Positions 17,439-26,950 are shown, counted from the stretch's first letter. The stretch is 46,405 bases of DNA from Candidatus Moraniibacteriota bacterium (GCA_014729445.1 WJJX01000108.1:1-46405), one strand, 5' to 3'. The notes: generated by a model from the sequence alone, not told the origin. Numbers and translations are program-made.

Positions 17439-20252
17439 CTACAAAGACTTCTTCAAGTACCGCGCTGTATAGCTTATATTATCGAATCTTTTAACCAACT
17501 CTTCGGGGCTTCCCTCGGCGATTAATTTTCCTCCTTCTTTCCCGCCTTTGGGACCTAAATCGATAATCCAATCCGCACTTTTTATTATATCCAGATTATG
17601 CTCGATGACAAGCACCGTATTATCCTGATCCACCAACCGCTGAATGACCCCCAGGAGTTTTTTCACATCCTCAAAATGCAAACCGGTAGTCGGTTCATCT
17701 AAAATATAAAAAGTTTTCGAAGTCGATCGTTTAGCCAATTCCGAGGCCAACTTAACCCTTTGGGCCTCCCCGCCCGACAGAGTGGTCGCCGGCTGGCCGA
17801 GTTTAATATAGCCCAACCCAACGTCGGAAATAACTCTTAAAATATCCGATATTTGTGGAATCTCAGCAAAAAAATCGATCGCCTCGTCCACAGTCAAATC
17901 TAAAACATCGGCAATATTTTTGCCTTGATACAAAACATTCAAAGTTTCCCGCTTGTATCTTTTCCCCTTACATACATCACAAGGCAAATAGACATCGGGC
18001 AAAAATTGCATCTCCACTTTCAAATAACCTTCCCCTCTGCAGTTTTCACATCTTCCACCGTTTACATTAAAACTGAATCTGCCCGGACCGTAGCCTTTAA
18101 TTCTGGCATCCCTGGTGGCGGCAAACAAATCTCTTATGTGATTAAACACTTTGGTATAGGTAGCCGGATTGCTTCTGGGAGTTCTGCCAATCGGCGACTG
18201 ATCCACATTAATAACCTTGTCGATATAATTCAGCCCTTTAATCTCTTTATGGACTCCGGGCTGATCAAGGGATCGATAAAAATGTCTGGACAAGGCTTTA
18301 TAAATAACATCGTTAACCAAAGTGGATTTTCCTGAACCGGAAATTCCGGTTACACAAGTAAACAGCTCCAAAGGAATCCTAACGGTTAAATTTTTCAAAT
18401 TATTCTGAGAGGCTTGAACGACCGTCAGTCTTTTGTTTTTCGGCTTCCTCCTAATTTCGGGCACTTCGATTTGCTCCTTTTTAGTCAAATATTTAACCGT
18501 CAAAGATTCATCGCTCTTTAGCACTTCTTTCACCGGACCGTTTTCCACAATTTTACCCCCTTGATCTCCGGCTCCCGGCCCCACATCTACAATCCAGTCG
18601 CTTTGCAGCATCGTTTCCTCGTCATGCTCGATCACCATAACGGTATTGCCTAAATCCCTCAAATGCTTCAAAGTTCTTAAAAGTCTGTTATTATCCTTAG
18701 CATGCAGACCAATCGAGGGTTCATCCAAAATATAAATCACCCCCACTAAAGCGGCCCCCACCTGGCTGGCTAATCTAATCCGCTGGCTCTCACCACCCGA
18801 CAAAGTAATCGCGCTTCGATCCAAAGTCAAATATTCCAGACCAACGTTTTTTAAAAAACTCAAGCGATTCAAAACCTCTTTAATCACCCTTGCGGCAATT
18901 ATCCTCTGACTTTTTGTCAATTCCAGACCCCCAAAAAAATCTATTGCCTCTAAGATCGATAAACCGGTAATTTCGCTTATATTTTTACCGCCGATTTTTA
19001 TCAGCAGACTTTCCTCTTTCAGCCGGGCTCCCAAACATCGCCGGCATTTGGTTTCAAGCATATACTTTTGAATTTCCTTTCTAATCTTATCGGATTCTGT
19101 TTCTTCATAACGTTTTTTAAGATACTTAATCAGGCCTCTAAAAGGCATCCGCCAAACCCGACCGCTACCCAGCCTGACTCTAATCTTAATCGGAATTTCC
19201 TCTCCATAAAGCAGTTTTTTAATTTTATGCTTGGCCACGTCTTTAATCCTGTCGTTGGGAGCAATTTTATACTCTCGGGCCGCAGCATTTATAATATGTC
19301 CATACCAATTATTACCCCTATAACTCCAGGGAAGAATTCCGCCTTCACCGATCGTCTTATTTTTGTCGGGAATAATCAAATCCTCACTTAATTCGAATTT
19401 TTTACCCAGGCCGTTGCATTCCGGACAAGCGCCATAAGGACTATTAAAGGAAAAACTTCGAGGCTCAATCTCCGAAAAACTGAAATTATCTTTCGAACAC
19501 ATCATCTCCTGATTATACAATTTTTCCTTCTTTTCTTGGCTCACTTTTACGATTCCCTTCGCCAACTTCAAAGCCATTTCCACCGAATCGTTGATTCGAT
19601 CTAAGTTCTTAGCATTAACCGGAACTTGATCAATCAATACCTCTATATTGTGCCTGGTATATCGATCCAAATCGATGAATTTATAACCGCTTAAATTTTT
19701 CTCCTCTCCGTTAATTAAAGCCAGATCATATCCCTGCTTATACAAATTCTCAAGTAAAGTTGAATATTCGCCTTTTTTCCCCCTGACAATCGGCGCGAAA
19801 ATTTTAACTTCCTGATTTTCCTTAAATTGAGCCACGATATCGTCAATTATCTCATCAACGGTCACCTTTTCAATCTTTTCTCCGCAAATGGGACAAAACG
19901 GCGTACCCACTTTGGCATACAAAAGCCTTAAGTAGTCGTAAATTTCCGTAATTGTCCCCACGGTTGATCTGGGATTGTGTCCAGTCGTTTTTTGATTAAT
20001 CGAAATGGTCGGACTCATGCCCTCCACCAAATCAACATCCGGCTTGTTCATCTGTCCCAAAAACTGCCGGGCATAACTACTCAAACTTTCCAGATACCGC
20101 CTTTGGCCCTCAGCAAAAATCGTATCAAAAGCCAAAGTCGACTTCCCCGACCCGGAAACTCCGGTTATTACAATAAATTTATCCCTGGGAAGCTTCAAGC
20201 TGACATTCTTCAAATTATGCTCCCGCGCCCCCCGAATCACAATTTCCTTCAT
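17439..20252 (-). CDS. uvrA: Excinuclease ABC subunit A
   Basis: Damage-recognition ATPase of nucleotide excision repair, 937 residues, the usual length. There are two ABC modules: Walker A GVSGSGKST (31-39) and GISGSGKST (about 637), each with an LSGGE signature (TLSGGESQRIRLA and TLSGGEAQRVKLA). Zinc modules are visible as CPICGEK, the CPEC...CRRC pair and CENCRGEG...CDVCKGKR. uvrB and uvrC are not in the window. The start codon follows its predicted promoter by about 30 nt with no evident Shine-Dalgarno sequence. Confidence 0.98.
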   Translation of the reverse strand: MKEIVIRGAREHNLKNVSLKLPRDKFIVITGVSGSGKSTLAFDTIFAEGQRRYLESLSSYARQFLGQMNKPDVDLVEGMSPTISINQKTTGHNPRSTVGTITEIYDYLRLLYAKVGTPFCPICGEKIEKVTVDEIIDDIVAQFKENQEVKIFAPIVRGKKGEYSTLLENLYKQGYDLALINGEEKNLSGYKFIDLDRYTRHNIEVLIDQVPVNAKNLDRINDSVEMALKLAKGIVKVSQEKKEKLYNQEMMCSKDNFSFSEIEPRSFSFNSPYGACPECNGLGKKFELSEDLIIPDKNKTIGEGGILPWSYRGNNWYGHIINAAAREYKIAPNDRIKDVAKHKIKKLLYGEEIPIKIRVRLGSGRVWRMPFRGLIKYLKKRYEETESDKIRKEIQKYMLETKCRRCLGARLKEESLLIKIGGKNISEITGLSILEAIDFFGGLELTKSQRIIAARVIKEVLNRLSFLKNVGLEYLTLDRSAITLSGGESQRIRLASQVGAALVGVIYILDEPSIGLHAKDNNRLLRTLKHLRDLGNTVMVIEHDEETMLQSDWIVDVGPGAGDQGGKIVENGPVKEVLKSDESLTVKYLTKKEQIEVPEIRRKPKNKRLTVVQASQNNLKNLTVRIPLELFTCVTGISGSGKSTLVNDVIYKALSRHFYRSLDQPGVHKEIKGLNYIDKVINVDQSPIGRTPRSNPATYTKVFNHIRDLFAATRDARIKGYGPGRFSFNVNGGRCENCRGEGYLKVEMQFLPDVYLPCDVCKGKRYKRETLNVLYQGKNIADVLDLTVDEAIDFFAEIPQISDILRVISDVGLGYIKLGQPATTLSGGEAQRVKLASELAKRSTSKTFYILDEPTTGLHFEDVKKLLGVIQRLVDQDNTVLVIEHNLDIIKSADWIIDLGPKGGKEGGKLIAEGSPEELVKRFDNISYTARYLKKSL

Positions 20253-20289
20253 TTAATCTTTTAGATTAGAAACTAAGAAGTAAGAATAA

Positions 20290-20318
20290 AGTTTAGCATA
20301 AAATTAGAAATTTCTCAA
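20290..20318 (-). promoter_or_regulatory. uvrA promoter
   Basis: On the minus strand: -35 TTGAGA (20318-20313), a 17-nt spacer, -10 TAAACT (20295-20290) preceded by TGC, an extended -10. Predicted start is near 20283, leader about 30 nt. No SOS (LexA) box of the known consensus types is evident nearby. Confidence 0.6.
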
Positions 20319-20486
20319 TCGCACAAACCATTCTCTTTTATTCAATCAAAAGCATAAAAATAACCCTTTTTAAAGACCGGATAATATTTTTTGTTTAAAG
20401 TCCAAAGCTTTAAAGCATTATTATATTAAAGAATTCCTGTCCAATCCAAAGACTGATCATCCCCCTTGCTTCACACTTTCCAATGT

Positions 20487-20515
20487 TTTACAGTATTAAT
20501 ATAAAAGGCTAAAAT
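20487..20515 (+). promoter_or_regulatory. hpf promoter
   Basis: Plus strand: -35 TTTACA (20487-20492), a 17-nt spacer, -10 TAAAAT (20510-20515). Predicted start is near 20522, about 50 nt before the hpf ATG. Confidence 0.6.
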
Positions 20516-20573
20516 AATAAGCCCGGTTATGAAAACAGAAAACAGGTCGATTAAATATTAAATTGTAACCCCG

Positions 20574-20927
20574 ATGAAAATAAAACTTTACCAAAACGGC
20601 ACTACAATAGACGAAAAACAAAAAAAACATTTTGACCAGAAACTAACCAAACTTGACAAATATCTAACCAATCCCAATATCACTATCGAATTGGAGATAG
20701 AAAAAGATAAAAAAGGCCTCTTTCGAGCTGAGATCCAAACCAAAATCCCGGGCCAAAGATATATAGGCGAAGAAGAGGGAACTACTCCCGAGGAAGCCTT
20801 TGATTTAGCTATCGAAAGTTTAAAAAATCAAATCAGAAGAGACAAAGAAAAAAGAAGAACCCTTCAAAAAAGGGCCAACTTGAGTATTAAGAAAAAAATG
20901 TCCATCGACGACAAAGCTCGATTCTAA
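20574..20927 (+). CDS. hpf: Short ribosome hibernation promoting factor (HPF/RaiA family)
   Basis: A 117-residue ribosome-binding stress factor, one of only two plus-strand genes here. It has the beta-alpha-beta-beta-beta-alpha layout of the family: an N-terminal strand, the helix with HFDQKLTKLDKYL, strands ITIELEIEKDK and FRAEIQTKIPG, then EEAFDLAIESLKNQIRRDKEKR, the basic helix that contacts 16S rRNA. It lacks the C-terminal dimerisation domain of long HPF, so it matches the short HPF or YfiA type; the 20-residue basic tail resembles YfiA. It has its own promoter and ends 22 bp from a convergent gene. Confidence 0.88.
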   Translation: MKIKLYQNGTTIDEKQKKHFDQKLTKLDKYLTNPNITIELEIEKDKKGLFRAEIQTKIPGQRYIGEEEGTTPEEAFDLAIESLKNQIRRDKEKRRTLQKRANLSIKKKMSIDDKARF

Positions 20928-20948
20928 AAACACCCCAAATTCTGTAAA

Positions 20949-21728
20949 CTAAAATTCCAGGCTTTCTAAAACAGCCTTAAATTCGGCTTGACATTTATCA
21001 AATTCCGGACCGTAACAAATTTGTGAAATCTCAAAAATTCGTTCATCCTCCAAAACTCCGGCTAAAACTTCAAAAAAAATCTCCTCGCCTTCTTTGTTAA
21101 CAAAACTGTCCACTTTAATTCCGGTCAACTTGATTTGAGAACTTTCCAAAATTAAAGTTTTATCGGTATAATTGCCCCGGCCAAAATAATTCTTGAATTC
21201 ATTAATCAGCTTCTGAACCGATTCTTCGGGTTTTTCTGTCAGTGAATCTTCAACTCCGATGACGATTTCGTTCCTTGGGTCACCTTCCTGAAAAAGAGTA
21301 TACTGTCTTAAATAATCAACCCTTACTTTATCTTCTCTGGCCTTCCAGTCCTCGGCGTAAGTCAGGCTCATCCCTTTAGGGAGATGAAGAATATTTCTAG
21401 TTTGAACCTCATCTCTCTCACTATCTTCCCCAGAAATAGGCTTTGAAGTTTCACTATCCTTCAATCCCATTCCCGAAAAAAAACTCTTAACCTTATCGCC
21501 GCCTCTTTTTAATATCTTTTCTATCTGAGGCCAATCTCTCTTAACAAACCCTCTGCCTATCCCCTTGTAATAATAAAGATAAACCGAAACCGTAAAAACC
21601 AAAGCCAGAAGAAAGAAAAAAAACATTAATTTATCGTATCGATCCAGCCTTCTTTTCCTTTTTTCTCTTCTAACCGCCTGATTAATCAAATATTTGTTTA
21701 CATCTTTATCGGAATTTAAATTTTCCAT
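20949..21728 (-). CDS. Membrane-anchored protein with PsbP-like extracytoplasmic domain, unknown
   Basis: A 259-residue protein. A basic cytoplasmic N-terminus (RREKRKRRLDRYDK) precedes one helix (about 33-54); a linker then leads to an extracytoplasmic domain (about 115-259) with PKGMSLTYAEDWKARE and a run of strands ending in a helix, a layout like PsbP/Mog1-fold domains. Two cysteines (CYGPEFDKC) sit seven residues apart near the end and could form a disulfide. It follows the next gene by 2 bp, so they form a pair. The fold assignment is inference. Confidence 0.6.
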   Translation of the reverse strand: MENLNSDKDVNKYLINQAVRREKRKRRLDRYDKLMFFFFLLALVFTVSVYLYYYKGIGRGFVKRDWPQIEKILKRGGDKVKSFFSGMGLKDSETSKPISGEDSERDEVQTRNILHLPKGMSLTYAEDWKAREDKVRVDYLRQYTLFQEGDPRNEIVIGVEDSLTEKPEESVQKLINEFKNYFGRGNYTDKTLILESSQIKLTGIKVDSFVNKEGEEIFFEVLAGVLEDERIFEISQICYGPEFDKCQAEFKAVLESLEF

Positions 21729-21730
21729 AA

Positions 21731-22168
21731 CTATTCATTAAGTCTATTAATAATATGATCCTTATACCTCTCCGTATTAACGCCGTTTCGCTTCTGCAAT
21801 TTCTTAAAAATATTTTCGACATAAGTCAAAGTATTTGTCTCTTTCGGACTTCCGACGTTTTTTTTAAACTCCGGCTTCCTATTCTCTAAATTCAAAGCCC
21901 TTTTACGCCTTTCGGCCTCTTCAAGCCTTTCTTTTTCAATCTGCCGTCGCTGTTCTTCAAAAGCCTGTTTTTTTTCTTCAAAATCGCTTTGATTTCCGTA
22001 TCTCTTGTTTTCATAAAAACCATTGGCATCCGGCTTGTTTAAAAACCTCAAAGATCGCTCTCTTGATTCCCCAAAAGCGAAGGAAAAAGCCAAAAATATC
22101 CCAAAAACAAACGAAAAAATAGAAAACATTAAAATCAATAAAGGTGCGACCAGCCTGTTTTTAAACAT
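21731..22168 (-). CDS. Membrane-anchored coiled-coil protein, unknown
   Basis: A 145-residue protein. An N-terminal hydrophobic segment (about 8-32), either a signal anchor or an uncleaved signal, is followed by a highly charged Lys/Glu/Arg segment (about 60-95) with clear coiled-coil character and a short basic C-terminal domain. No family is recognised. It lies 2 bp before the PsbP-like gene and has its own promoter at 22215-22243; the two are probably an envelope pair. Confidence 0.6.
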   Translation of the reverse strand: MFKNRLVAPLLILMFSIFSFVFGIFLAFSFAFGESRERSLRFLNKPDANGFYENKRYGNQSDFEEKKQAFEEQRRQIEKERLEEAERRKRALNLENRKPEFKKNVGSPKETNTLTYVENIFKKLQKRNGVNTERYKDHIINRLNE

Positions 22169-22214
22169 AGACTCAAATTAAAATCAAAAATAGCAATTAT
22201 TTAAGGTTCATAAT

Positions 22215-22243
22215 TGTATATCAAAATAGAAAAATATAGTCAA
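22215..22243 (-). promoter_or_regulatory. Promoter of the two-gene envelope unit
   Basis: On the minus strand: -35 TTGACT (22243-22238), a 17-nt spacer, -10 TATACA (22220-22215). Predicted start is near 22208, about 40 nt before the ATG at 22168. It lies in the 95-bp gap after the dehydrogenase gene. Confidence 0.65.
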
Positions 22244-22263
22244 AAAAGCTTATCCTCAAAAAT

Positions 22264-23550
22264 TTATCTGCCAATCCCTTTATACAAAACCCCCGCCTCG
22301 ATAATCTCATCCTTGCCAAGACAGTTTTTTCCGTCGATAACGACTTTAATCCCGTTCTTTTTCAAATTTTCACCCGTAAGTTCTTTTTTAAACTGATTAT
22401 GATCGGTCGCCACGATCAAAGCTTCGGATCGCGCGAGGACCTCCTCCAGCGATTTAACCCCTGATTTGCTTAAGACATAAGGATCAAAAGCGACGACGTC
22501 GGCTTCCAGTTTATTAAGTTCTTGAAGAATTTCAAAACTGGGGCTCTCTCTTGTATCATCAATACCGGCTTTATAAGAAATGCCAAGCAAGCCTATTTTG
22601 GTTCGTTTAACCGGCATTTCCACTTTATTCAACTCATTCTGAAGCAGTTCAACAGCATAATTGGGCATACTGTTATTGATTTTTCTGGCCAGTTTAAGAA
22701 AATCATGACTAAATCCGACAGTTTCGGCTTTTTGAATCAGATAATAAGGATCAACCGGAATACAATGACCGCCGACCCCGCAGCTTGGCCAATGCGCCAT
22801 AAAAGAAAATTTGCTGCTGGCTCCCTTGATTACATCAACCACATCAATCCCCAGCTGATCAAAAGACTTGGCAATCTCGTTAATAAAAGCGATATTAATA
22901 TCCCTAAAAGCATTTTCGATTGTTTTGGTCGCTTCGGCTTCTCTTATTGATTTCATTGGATTAATTTTCGCATCTATTACCCTTTCGTAAAACTCAACCG
23001 CCTTTTTAAGTCCCTTTTCCGTCATCGCCCCAACATTTCTGGGCAAATTGGAAACATTCCAGTGCGAATCACCCGGATTGATTCTTTCCGGCGCATGAGC
23101 TAAATAGAAATCTTCGCCCAATTTCAACCCCTGCCCCTCCAGCAAAGGCAACACTACCTCCTCGCAGACTCCCGGATTAATGGTTGACTCCACAACCACC
23201 AACTGGCCTTTTTTATTATTATCTGAAATCGTTGCGACCGCGCTTCTCAAAGGTCCAAAATCGGGCCTGTAATTATTGTCTACCGGTGTGGGCACACAAA
23301 CAATCACGATTTCGGAATCCTTGATTACCGTCTCATCCGTAGTGGCCTTTAATTTTTTCTCCTCTACCAGTGTGGGCAGCATCTCTTCGACCAAAACGTC
23401 TTTAAAAGGGGCTTCCCCGTGATTAACTTTAGCAACGGCCTTTTTATTTATGTCAAAACCGTAAACAAAATAACCCTTGTTGGCGGCCACACAAGCCAGT
23501 GGAAGTCCAACATAACCGATTCCCACAATAGTAACTTTTTCTTTTTTCAT
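22264..23550 (-). CDS. Nucleotide-sugar 6-dehydrogenase (UDP-ManNAc/GlcNAc or UDP-Glc type)
   Basis: A 428-residue NAD-dependent enzyme that oxidises C6 of a UDP- or GDP-sugar to a uronic acid. The N-terminal Rossmann motif is VGIGYVGLPLA (about 8-18). The catalytic cysteine lies in CGVGGHCIPVDPYYL (about 254-268), and the C-terminal domain has the LGISYKAGIDDTRESPS segment. VGGHCIPVDPYYL favours the WecC/WbpA (N-acetylhexosaminuronate) group over plain UDP-glucose dehydrogenase. It follows a membrane glycosyltransferase-like gene by 44 bp, which fits cell-surface glycan synthesis. Confidence 0.9.
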   Translation of the reverse strand: MKKEKVTIVGIGYVGLPLACVAANKGYFVYGFDINKKAVAKVNHGEAPFKDVLVEEMLPTLVEEKKLKATTDETVIKDSEIVIVCVPTPVDNNYRPDFGPLRSAVATISDNNKKGQLVVVESTINPGVCEEVVLPLLEGQGLKLGEDFYLAHAPERINPGDSHWNVSNLPRNVGAMTEKGLKKAVEFYERVIDAKINPMKSIREAEATKTIENAFRDINIAFINEIAKSFDQLGIDVVDVIKGASSKFSFMAHWPSCGVGGHCIPVDPYYLIQKAETVGFSHDFLKLARKINNSMPNYAVELLQNELNKVEMPVKRTKIGLLGISYKAGIDDTRESPSFEILQELNKLEADVVAFDPYVLSKSGVKSLEEVLARSEALIVATDHNQFKKELTGENLKKNGIKVVIDGKNCLGKDEIIEAGVLYKGIGR

Positions 23551-23594
23551 ATTTTATTCTTAAATCAATTAAATAAAATTTATATCAAATAAAC

Positions 23595-25502
23595 CTAATT
23601 TTTTGATTCCTCCCGGAGCAGGGCAAGAGGATAGTTCACTTCCCAAATTTTAGCATCAACCTTGATTTTTTCAATTCCCGGCCGTTCAAATGGCTTTTTT
23701 GAAGGCTTAACAATACTATATTCTAGACTGTAGTGGCCTTTTTTCTCTTTAATTATATTTTTATATAAATCCTTCTCCTCCTCCAGGGCCAGTAGATAAA
23801 GCTTGTCAAATTTATTTTTGTCAAGCTTATTTAAATCATCGGGATTAAAAAAGTAAACCGCCGGCTTCCCATAGATAACCCTCAAAGGCTCACTCACTAA
23901 AGACCACCCGCTCCCTGAGGCCTTCTGACTCACCAGCAGCAAATCATCCTCTCCAATTTTTCCAACCACCCCATCTTTTGAAAGATCCTCTAATTGAGAC
24001 AACAAATCCTTGTTCTGAGTGAAATTCCAAAAAGGAATAATCAAATACAAATTATAAAAAATCAAAAACCCGATTAACAAAATTCCCAAAAAACCGGATC
24101 GCAAATAAGCCCCCTCCACCGCGTCGCGCACGCTCGACTTGACCCGTCGTAAAAAACCCAAATTACAATCCAAGACCCCGTAGAAAATACAAACCGGTAT
24201 AATCGCAAAAACAAACCTGCGAAGCATCCATGGATGATCCGAACTGATATTGGGATCAATAAGATAATAAAAAATCAAACAAAAAAGAACCAAGGGAATC
24301 CAGAAAAGCTTTTTCCTGGTTTTTAAATTTCTTAAATATTCCAAAAAATTATCTTTGTTTTGATTGTTTTTATAATCCCTTATCAGAGCAAAAAAACCTC
24401 CAGCCAAAACCAAAAAGGCAAAAATAATCAAAGGCAGAATCCCATAATTAAGCAGCACCTTTGGCAGATAAAAATCCCGCCAATCATCCGGAATAAAAGA
24501 AAACCCTTCTTCAAAAAGGCCGGCATCGTCGCTTTGCTCCGTGTTATTCGGCACTTCAATAACGCCCTTAAAAGTATCAAAATAAAAATTAAAATTAACT
24601 GACAATGAAATAAAACCCGCAAGCATCAAAACAGCAAACATTAACCCGGATTTTTTCTTTCTAAAATTAGAGGCGTCAAAAATCAAAAAGATTAAGAACA
24701 AAGAAAAAATTATTAAAACCGCCTCAATTCTAACAAAAGGTGTAATAACTAAGGAATAGATCAACAAAGCATAATTAGTAAAATTCCTATTTTTAAAATA
24801 CTTAAAAATCAGATAAACACTGAACCAGACAAAGGCGGCGAAAAATATTTCTGTTAAGGTGAGTTTATAAAAAACAAAAATCGGGAAGGCTGTAATTAAG
24901 GCCAAAACTCCAATCAAAGCAGGCAGCAGTCTTGCGGAAATTTCTCTAATCACCAAATAAAAACTGAAAACAAACCCGATAAACGGAATCAGATTCACAA
25001 ATTTTAACCCAAACAAACCCAAAAAAGAAAATATTATACCAATCCAAACCGGATAACCCGGCAAAAACTGGGTTCTAATCGACGCACTATCGTGATAATA
25101 AAATCCCGGAAAATTCAAAGCTTTCCCTTGCTGATAGATCGCTCCAAATTGTCTTGTCAGTTCATCTTCATGCACCAATCCATGATCTTTGCTAAGCAAA
25201 ATGCCGGCAATAGCCAAAGATCCTTCATCTCTACCGCCAAAAACCGTCGGTTCAGAATAAACAGCCAGAAATATCCCTGTCACGCAAATCAAACCCAAAA
25301 CAAATTTATCCGCCCTTTTAATTTTTTCTATAATTAAAAACTTCCTTTTCAAAAGAATCCCAAAAATAAAAAGCTGCAGCAGGAAAAAAGCAAGCAACAA
25401 AGTTTTATAAAAAACTCCTAAAATGGCAATCAACAAAGCAAATAGCAACAATTCCATCCACCAAAAAAACAGAATCTCAAATAAATTTAATCTAATCTTC
25501 AT
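23595..25502 (-). CDS. GT-C fold membrane glycosyltransferase-like protein
   Basis: A 635-residue protein with about 11-12 membrane helices in the first 490 residues, then a soluble C-terminal domain. GGRDEG at 89-94, in the first extracytoplasmic loop after two helices, is where GT-C enzymes of the ArnT/PMT/GT39 group carry their catalytic acidic residue. Such enzymes move a sugar from a lipid carrier to protein or lipid outside the membrane. The substrate is unknown. It is followed by the nucleotide-sugar dehydrogenase gene and preceded by a long hairpin (25529-25585). Confidence 0.72.
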   Translation of the reverse strand: MKIRLNLFEILFFWWMELLLFALLIAILGVFYKTLLLAFFLLQLFIFGILLKRKFLIIEKIKRADKFVLGLICVTGIFLAVYSEPTVFGGRDEGSLAIAGILLSKDHGLVHEDELTRQFGAIYQQGKALNFPGFYYHDSASIRTQFLPGYPVWIGIIFSFLGLFGLKFVNLIPFIGFVFSFYLVIREISARLLPALIGVLALITAFPIFVFYKLTLTEIFFAAFVWFSVYLIFKYFKNRNFTNYALLIYSLVITPFVRIEAVLIIFSLFLIFLIFDASNFRKKKSGLMFAVLMLAGFISLSVNFNFYFDTFKGVIEVPNNTEQSDDAGLFEEGFSFIPDDWRDFYLPKVLLNYGILPLIIFAFLVLAGGFFALIRDYKNNQNKDNFLEYLRNLKTRKKLFWIPLVLFCLIFYYLIDPNISSDHPWMLRRFVFAIIPVCIFYGVLDCNLGFLRRVKSSVRDAVEGAYLRSGFLGILLIGFLIFYNLYLIIPFWNFTQNKDLLSQLEDLSKDGVVGKIGEDDLLLVSQKASGSGWSLVSEPLRVIYGKPAVYFFNPDDLNKLDKNKFDKLYLLALEEEKDLYKNIIKEKKGHYSLEYSIVKPSKKPFERPGIEKIKVDAKIWEVNYPLALLREESKN

Positions 25503-25528
25503 CTAATCTTTATTTTATACTAAAATTT

Positions 25529-25585
25529 CCCTAGCAAATAATAAAAAATTTCTTTCAGGGATCCTTCTGTGAAAGCCTGCTAGGG
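25529..25585. terminator. Two-tier inverted repeat downstream of glyA, probable terminator
   Basis: The outer arms CCCTAGCA (25529-25536) and TGCTAGGG (25578-25585) are an 8-bp perfect inverted repeat. Inside them CTTTCA (25552-25557) and TGAAAG (25570-25575) form a second perfect 6-bp stem. On the minus strand the inner stem is followed by a run of six T, the form of an intrinsic terminator for the glyA unit, and the outer arms then enclose it. It ends about 26 bp before the next gene's ATG, so it could also act on that gene's leader. Confidence 0.55.
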
Positions 25586-25626
25586 CAGCGAAGCGTGGCC
25601 AAAAAAATTGGGATGGGTTTTTAGTT

Positions 25627-26931
25627 TCACAATTTAGGATAAATCGGAAATTCCCGACACAAAGCTCTAACCTCCTCTTCAATCCGCTTAATTTTCTGCT
25701 CGTTCTCATAATTCTCCAAAGCGTCACAAATCGCTTTGCCTAAAATTTTCATTTCCCCTTCCTTCATTCCCCGAATAGTCGCGCAAGGCGTTCCAAGTCT
25801 AATTCCGCTTGGCGAAAAAGCCGGCCTTTTATCGCCTGGAATAGTGTTTTTATTTACCGAAATCCCGATTTTGTCTAACGTCTCCTCTGCTATTTTACCG
25901 TCCAAATCTTTACTTGTGACATCCATCAAAACCAAATGATTATCCGTTCCGCCGGAAACCAGCTTAAACCCTCGCTCTAGAAAAATACTCGCCAGCGCCG
26001 CCGCATTTTTAACCACCTGATTGGCCCACCTAAGAAACTCTTCTGTGGACGCTTCCCTCAAAGCAACCGCAATTCCTGCAATTGTGTGCTCATGCGGACC
26101 GCCCTGAAGCCCCGGAAAAATCGCCCGATCAATCAAAGTCGGCAAATTTCGTTCGCTTATCTTATCAGGCTTTTTTAAAGGATTGGAAGGATCACCATTG
26201 CACATAATAATACCGGCCCTTGGACCTCTAAGGGTTTTATGAGTGGTGGAAGTTATCACATGGGCATGTCCGACCGGAGAAACATGCTCGCCCGCAATCA
26301 CAAGACCGATAATGTGAGCAATATCGGCAACAAAAAAAGCATCGTACTTTCTTGCCAATTTCCCGAAAGTTTCAAAATCATATTCTCTCGGATAAGCGGT
26401 GGCCCCGGCAAAAATCAATTTTGGACGATGTTTCTTCAATAACTGTTCAACCTGATCAAAATCGATTCTTTCGTCTTTCCCGACTCCGTAACTGATCGAA
26501 TTAAAATAACGCCCCGAAAAATTAACTTTATGTCCATGGGTTAAGTGACCACCGTTACTCAAATCCATCCCCATAATCCTATCCCCCGGTTCACATAAGG
26601 CAAAATAAGCCGCCTGATTAGCCGGACTTCCCGAATATGGCTGAACATTCACATGATCGACGCCAAAAAGTGCTTTTGCTCGATCAATTGCCAACTGTTC
26701 AATCTGATCTGTATACTCCTGACCGCCATAATATCTTTTCTTTGGAAAACCTTCGGAATATTTATTATTAAAAATCGAGCCCATGGCTTCTAAAACCGCT
26801 CTTGAAGCATAACTTTCCGAAGGAATCATCTCCAAACCGTTTTTTTGTCGCTCCAATTCTTTTTCGATTAAATCATAAACTTCTTTATCCTCTTTTCTCA
26901 AATTTTGATAAACTATTTTCCTTTGCCGCAT
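25627..26931 (-). CDS. glyA: Serine hydroxymethyltransferase
   Basis: PLP enzyme that converts serine and tetrahydrofolate to glycine and 5,10-methylene-tetrahydrofolate, the carbon donor for ThyX. At 434 residues it is full length. The PLP lysine is Lys232 in STTHKTLRGPRAG; the N-terminal IPSESYASRAVLEAMGS and the substrate segment KRYYGGQEYTDQIE are typical, with IPSES in place of the common IASEN. It ends the deoxypyrimidine gene cluster, 20 bp after the kinase-like gene, which fits its role in dTMP synthesis. Confidence 0.96.
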   Translation of the reverse strand: MRQRKIVYQNLRKEDKEVYDLIEKELERQKNGLEMIPSESYASRAVLEAMGSIFNNKYSEGFPKKRYYGGQEYTDQIEQLAIDRAKALFGVDHVNVQPYSGSPANQAAYFALCEPGDRIMGMDLSNGGHLTHGHKVNFSGRYFNSISYGVGKDERIDFDQVEQLLKKHRPKLIFAGATAYPREYDFETFGKLARKYDAFFVADIAHIIGLVIAGEHVSPVGHAHVITSTTHKTLRGPRAGIIMCNGDPSNPLKKPDKISERNLPTLIDRAIFPGLQGGPHEHTIAGIAVALREASTEEFLRWANQVVKNAAALASIFLERGFKLVSGGTDNHLVLMDVTSKDLDGKIAEETLDKIGISVNKNTIPGDKRPAFSPSGIRLGTPCATIRGMKEGEMKILGKAICDALENYENEQKIKRIEEEVRALCREFPIYPKL

Positions 26932-26950
26932 AATAAATAAATTTTACTAA

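Larger units (their letters stand above)
20253..20573. promoter_or_regulatory. 321-bp divergent region between uvrA and hpf
   Basis: The longest gene-free stretch in the window. It holds back-to-back promoters for uvrA (20290-20318) and hpf (20487-20515). Between them is AT-rich DNA containing a perfect 10-bp palindrome GCTTTAAAGC (20407-20416) that could be an operator. I see no RNA gene or coding sequence. Confidence 0.6.

Noticed and set aside
24074..24259. Open frames inside the GT-C gene and other long genes on both strands
   Set aside because: They are shadows of well-supported coding sequence with no motifs of their own.
25515..25727. 70-codon minus-strand frame across the glyA end and the long hairpin
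   Set aside because: It overlaps the glyA C-terminus out of frame and the intergenic hairpin; the peptide is low in recognisable features.
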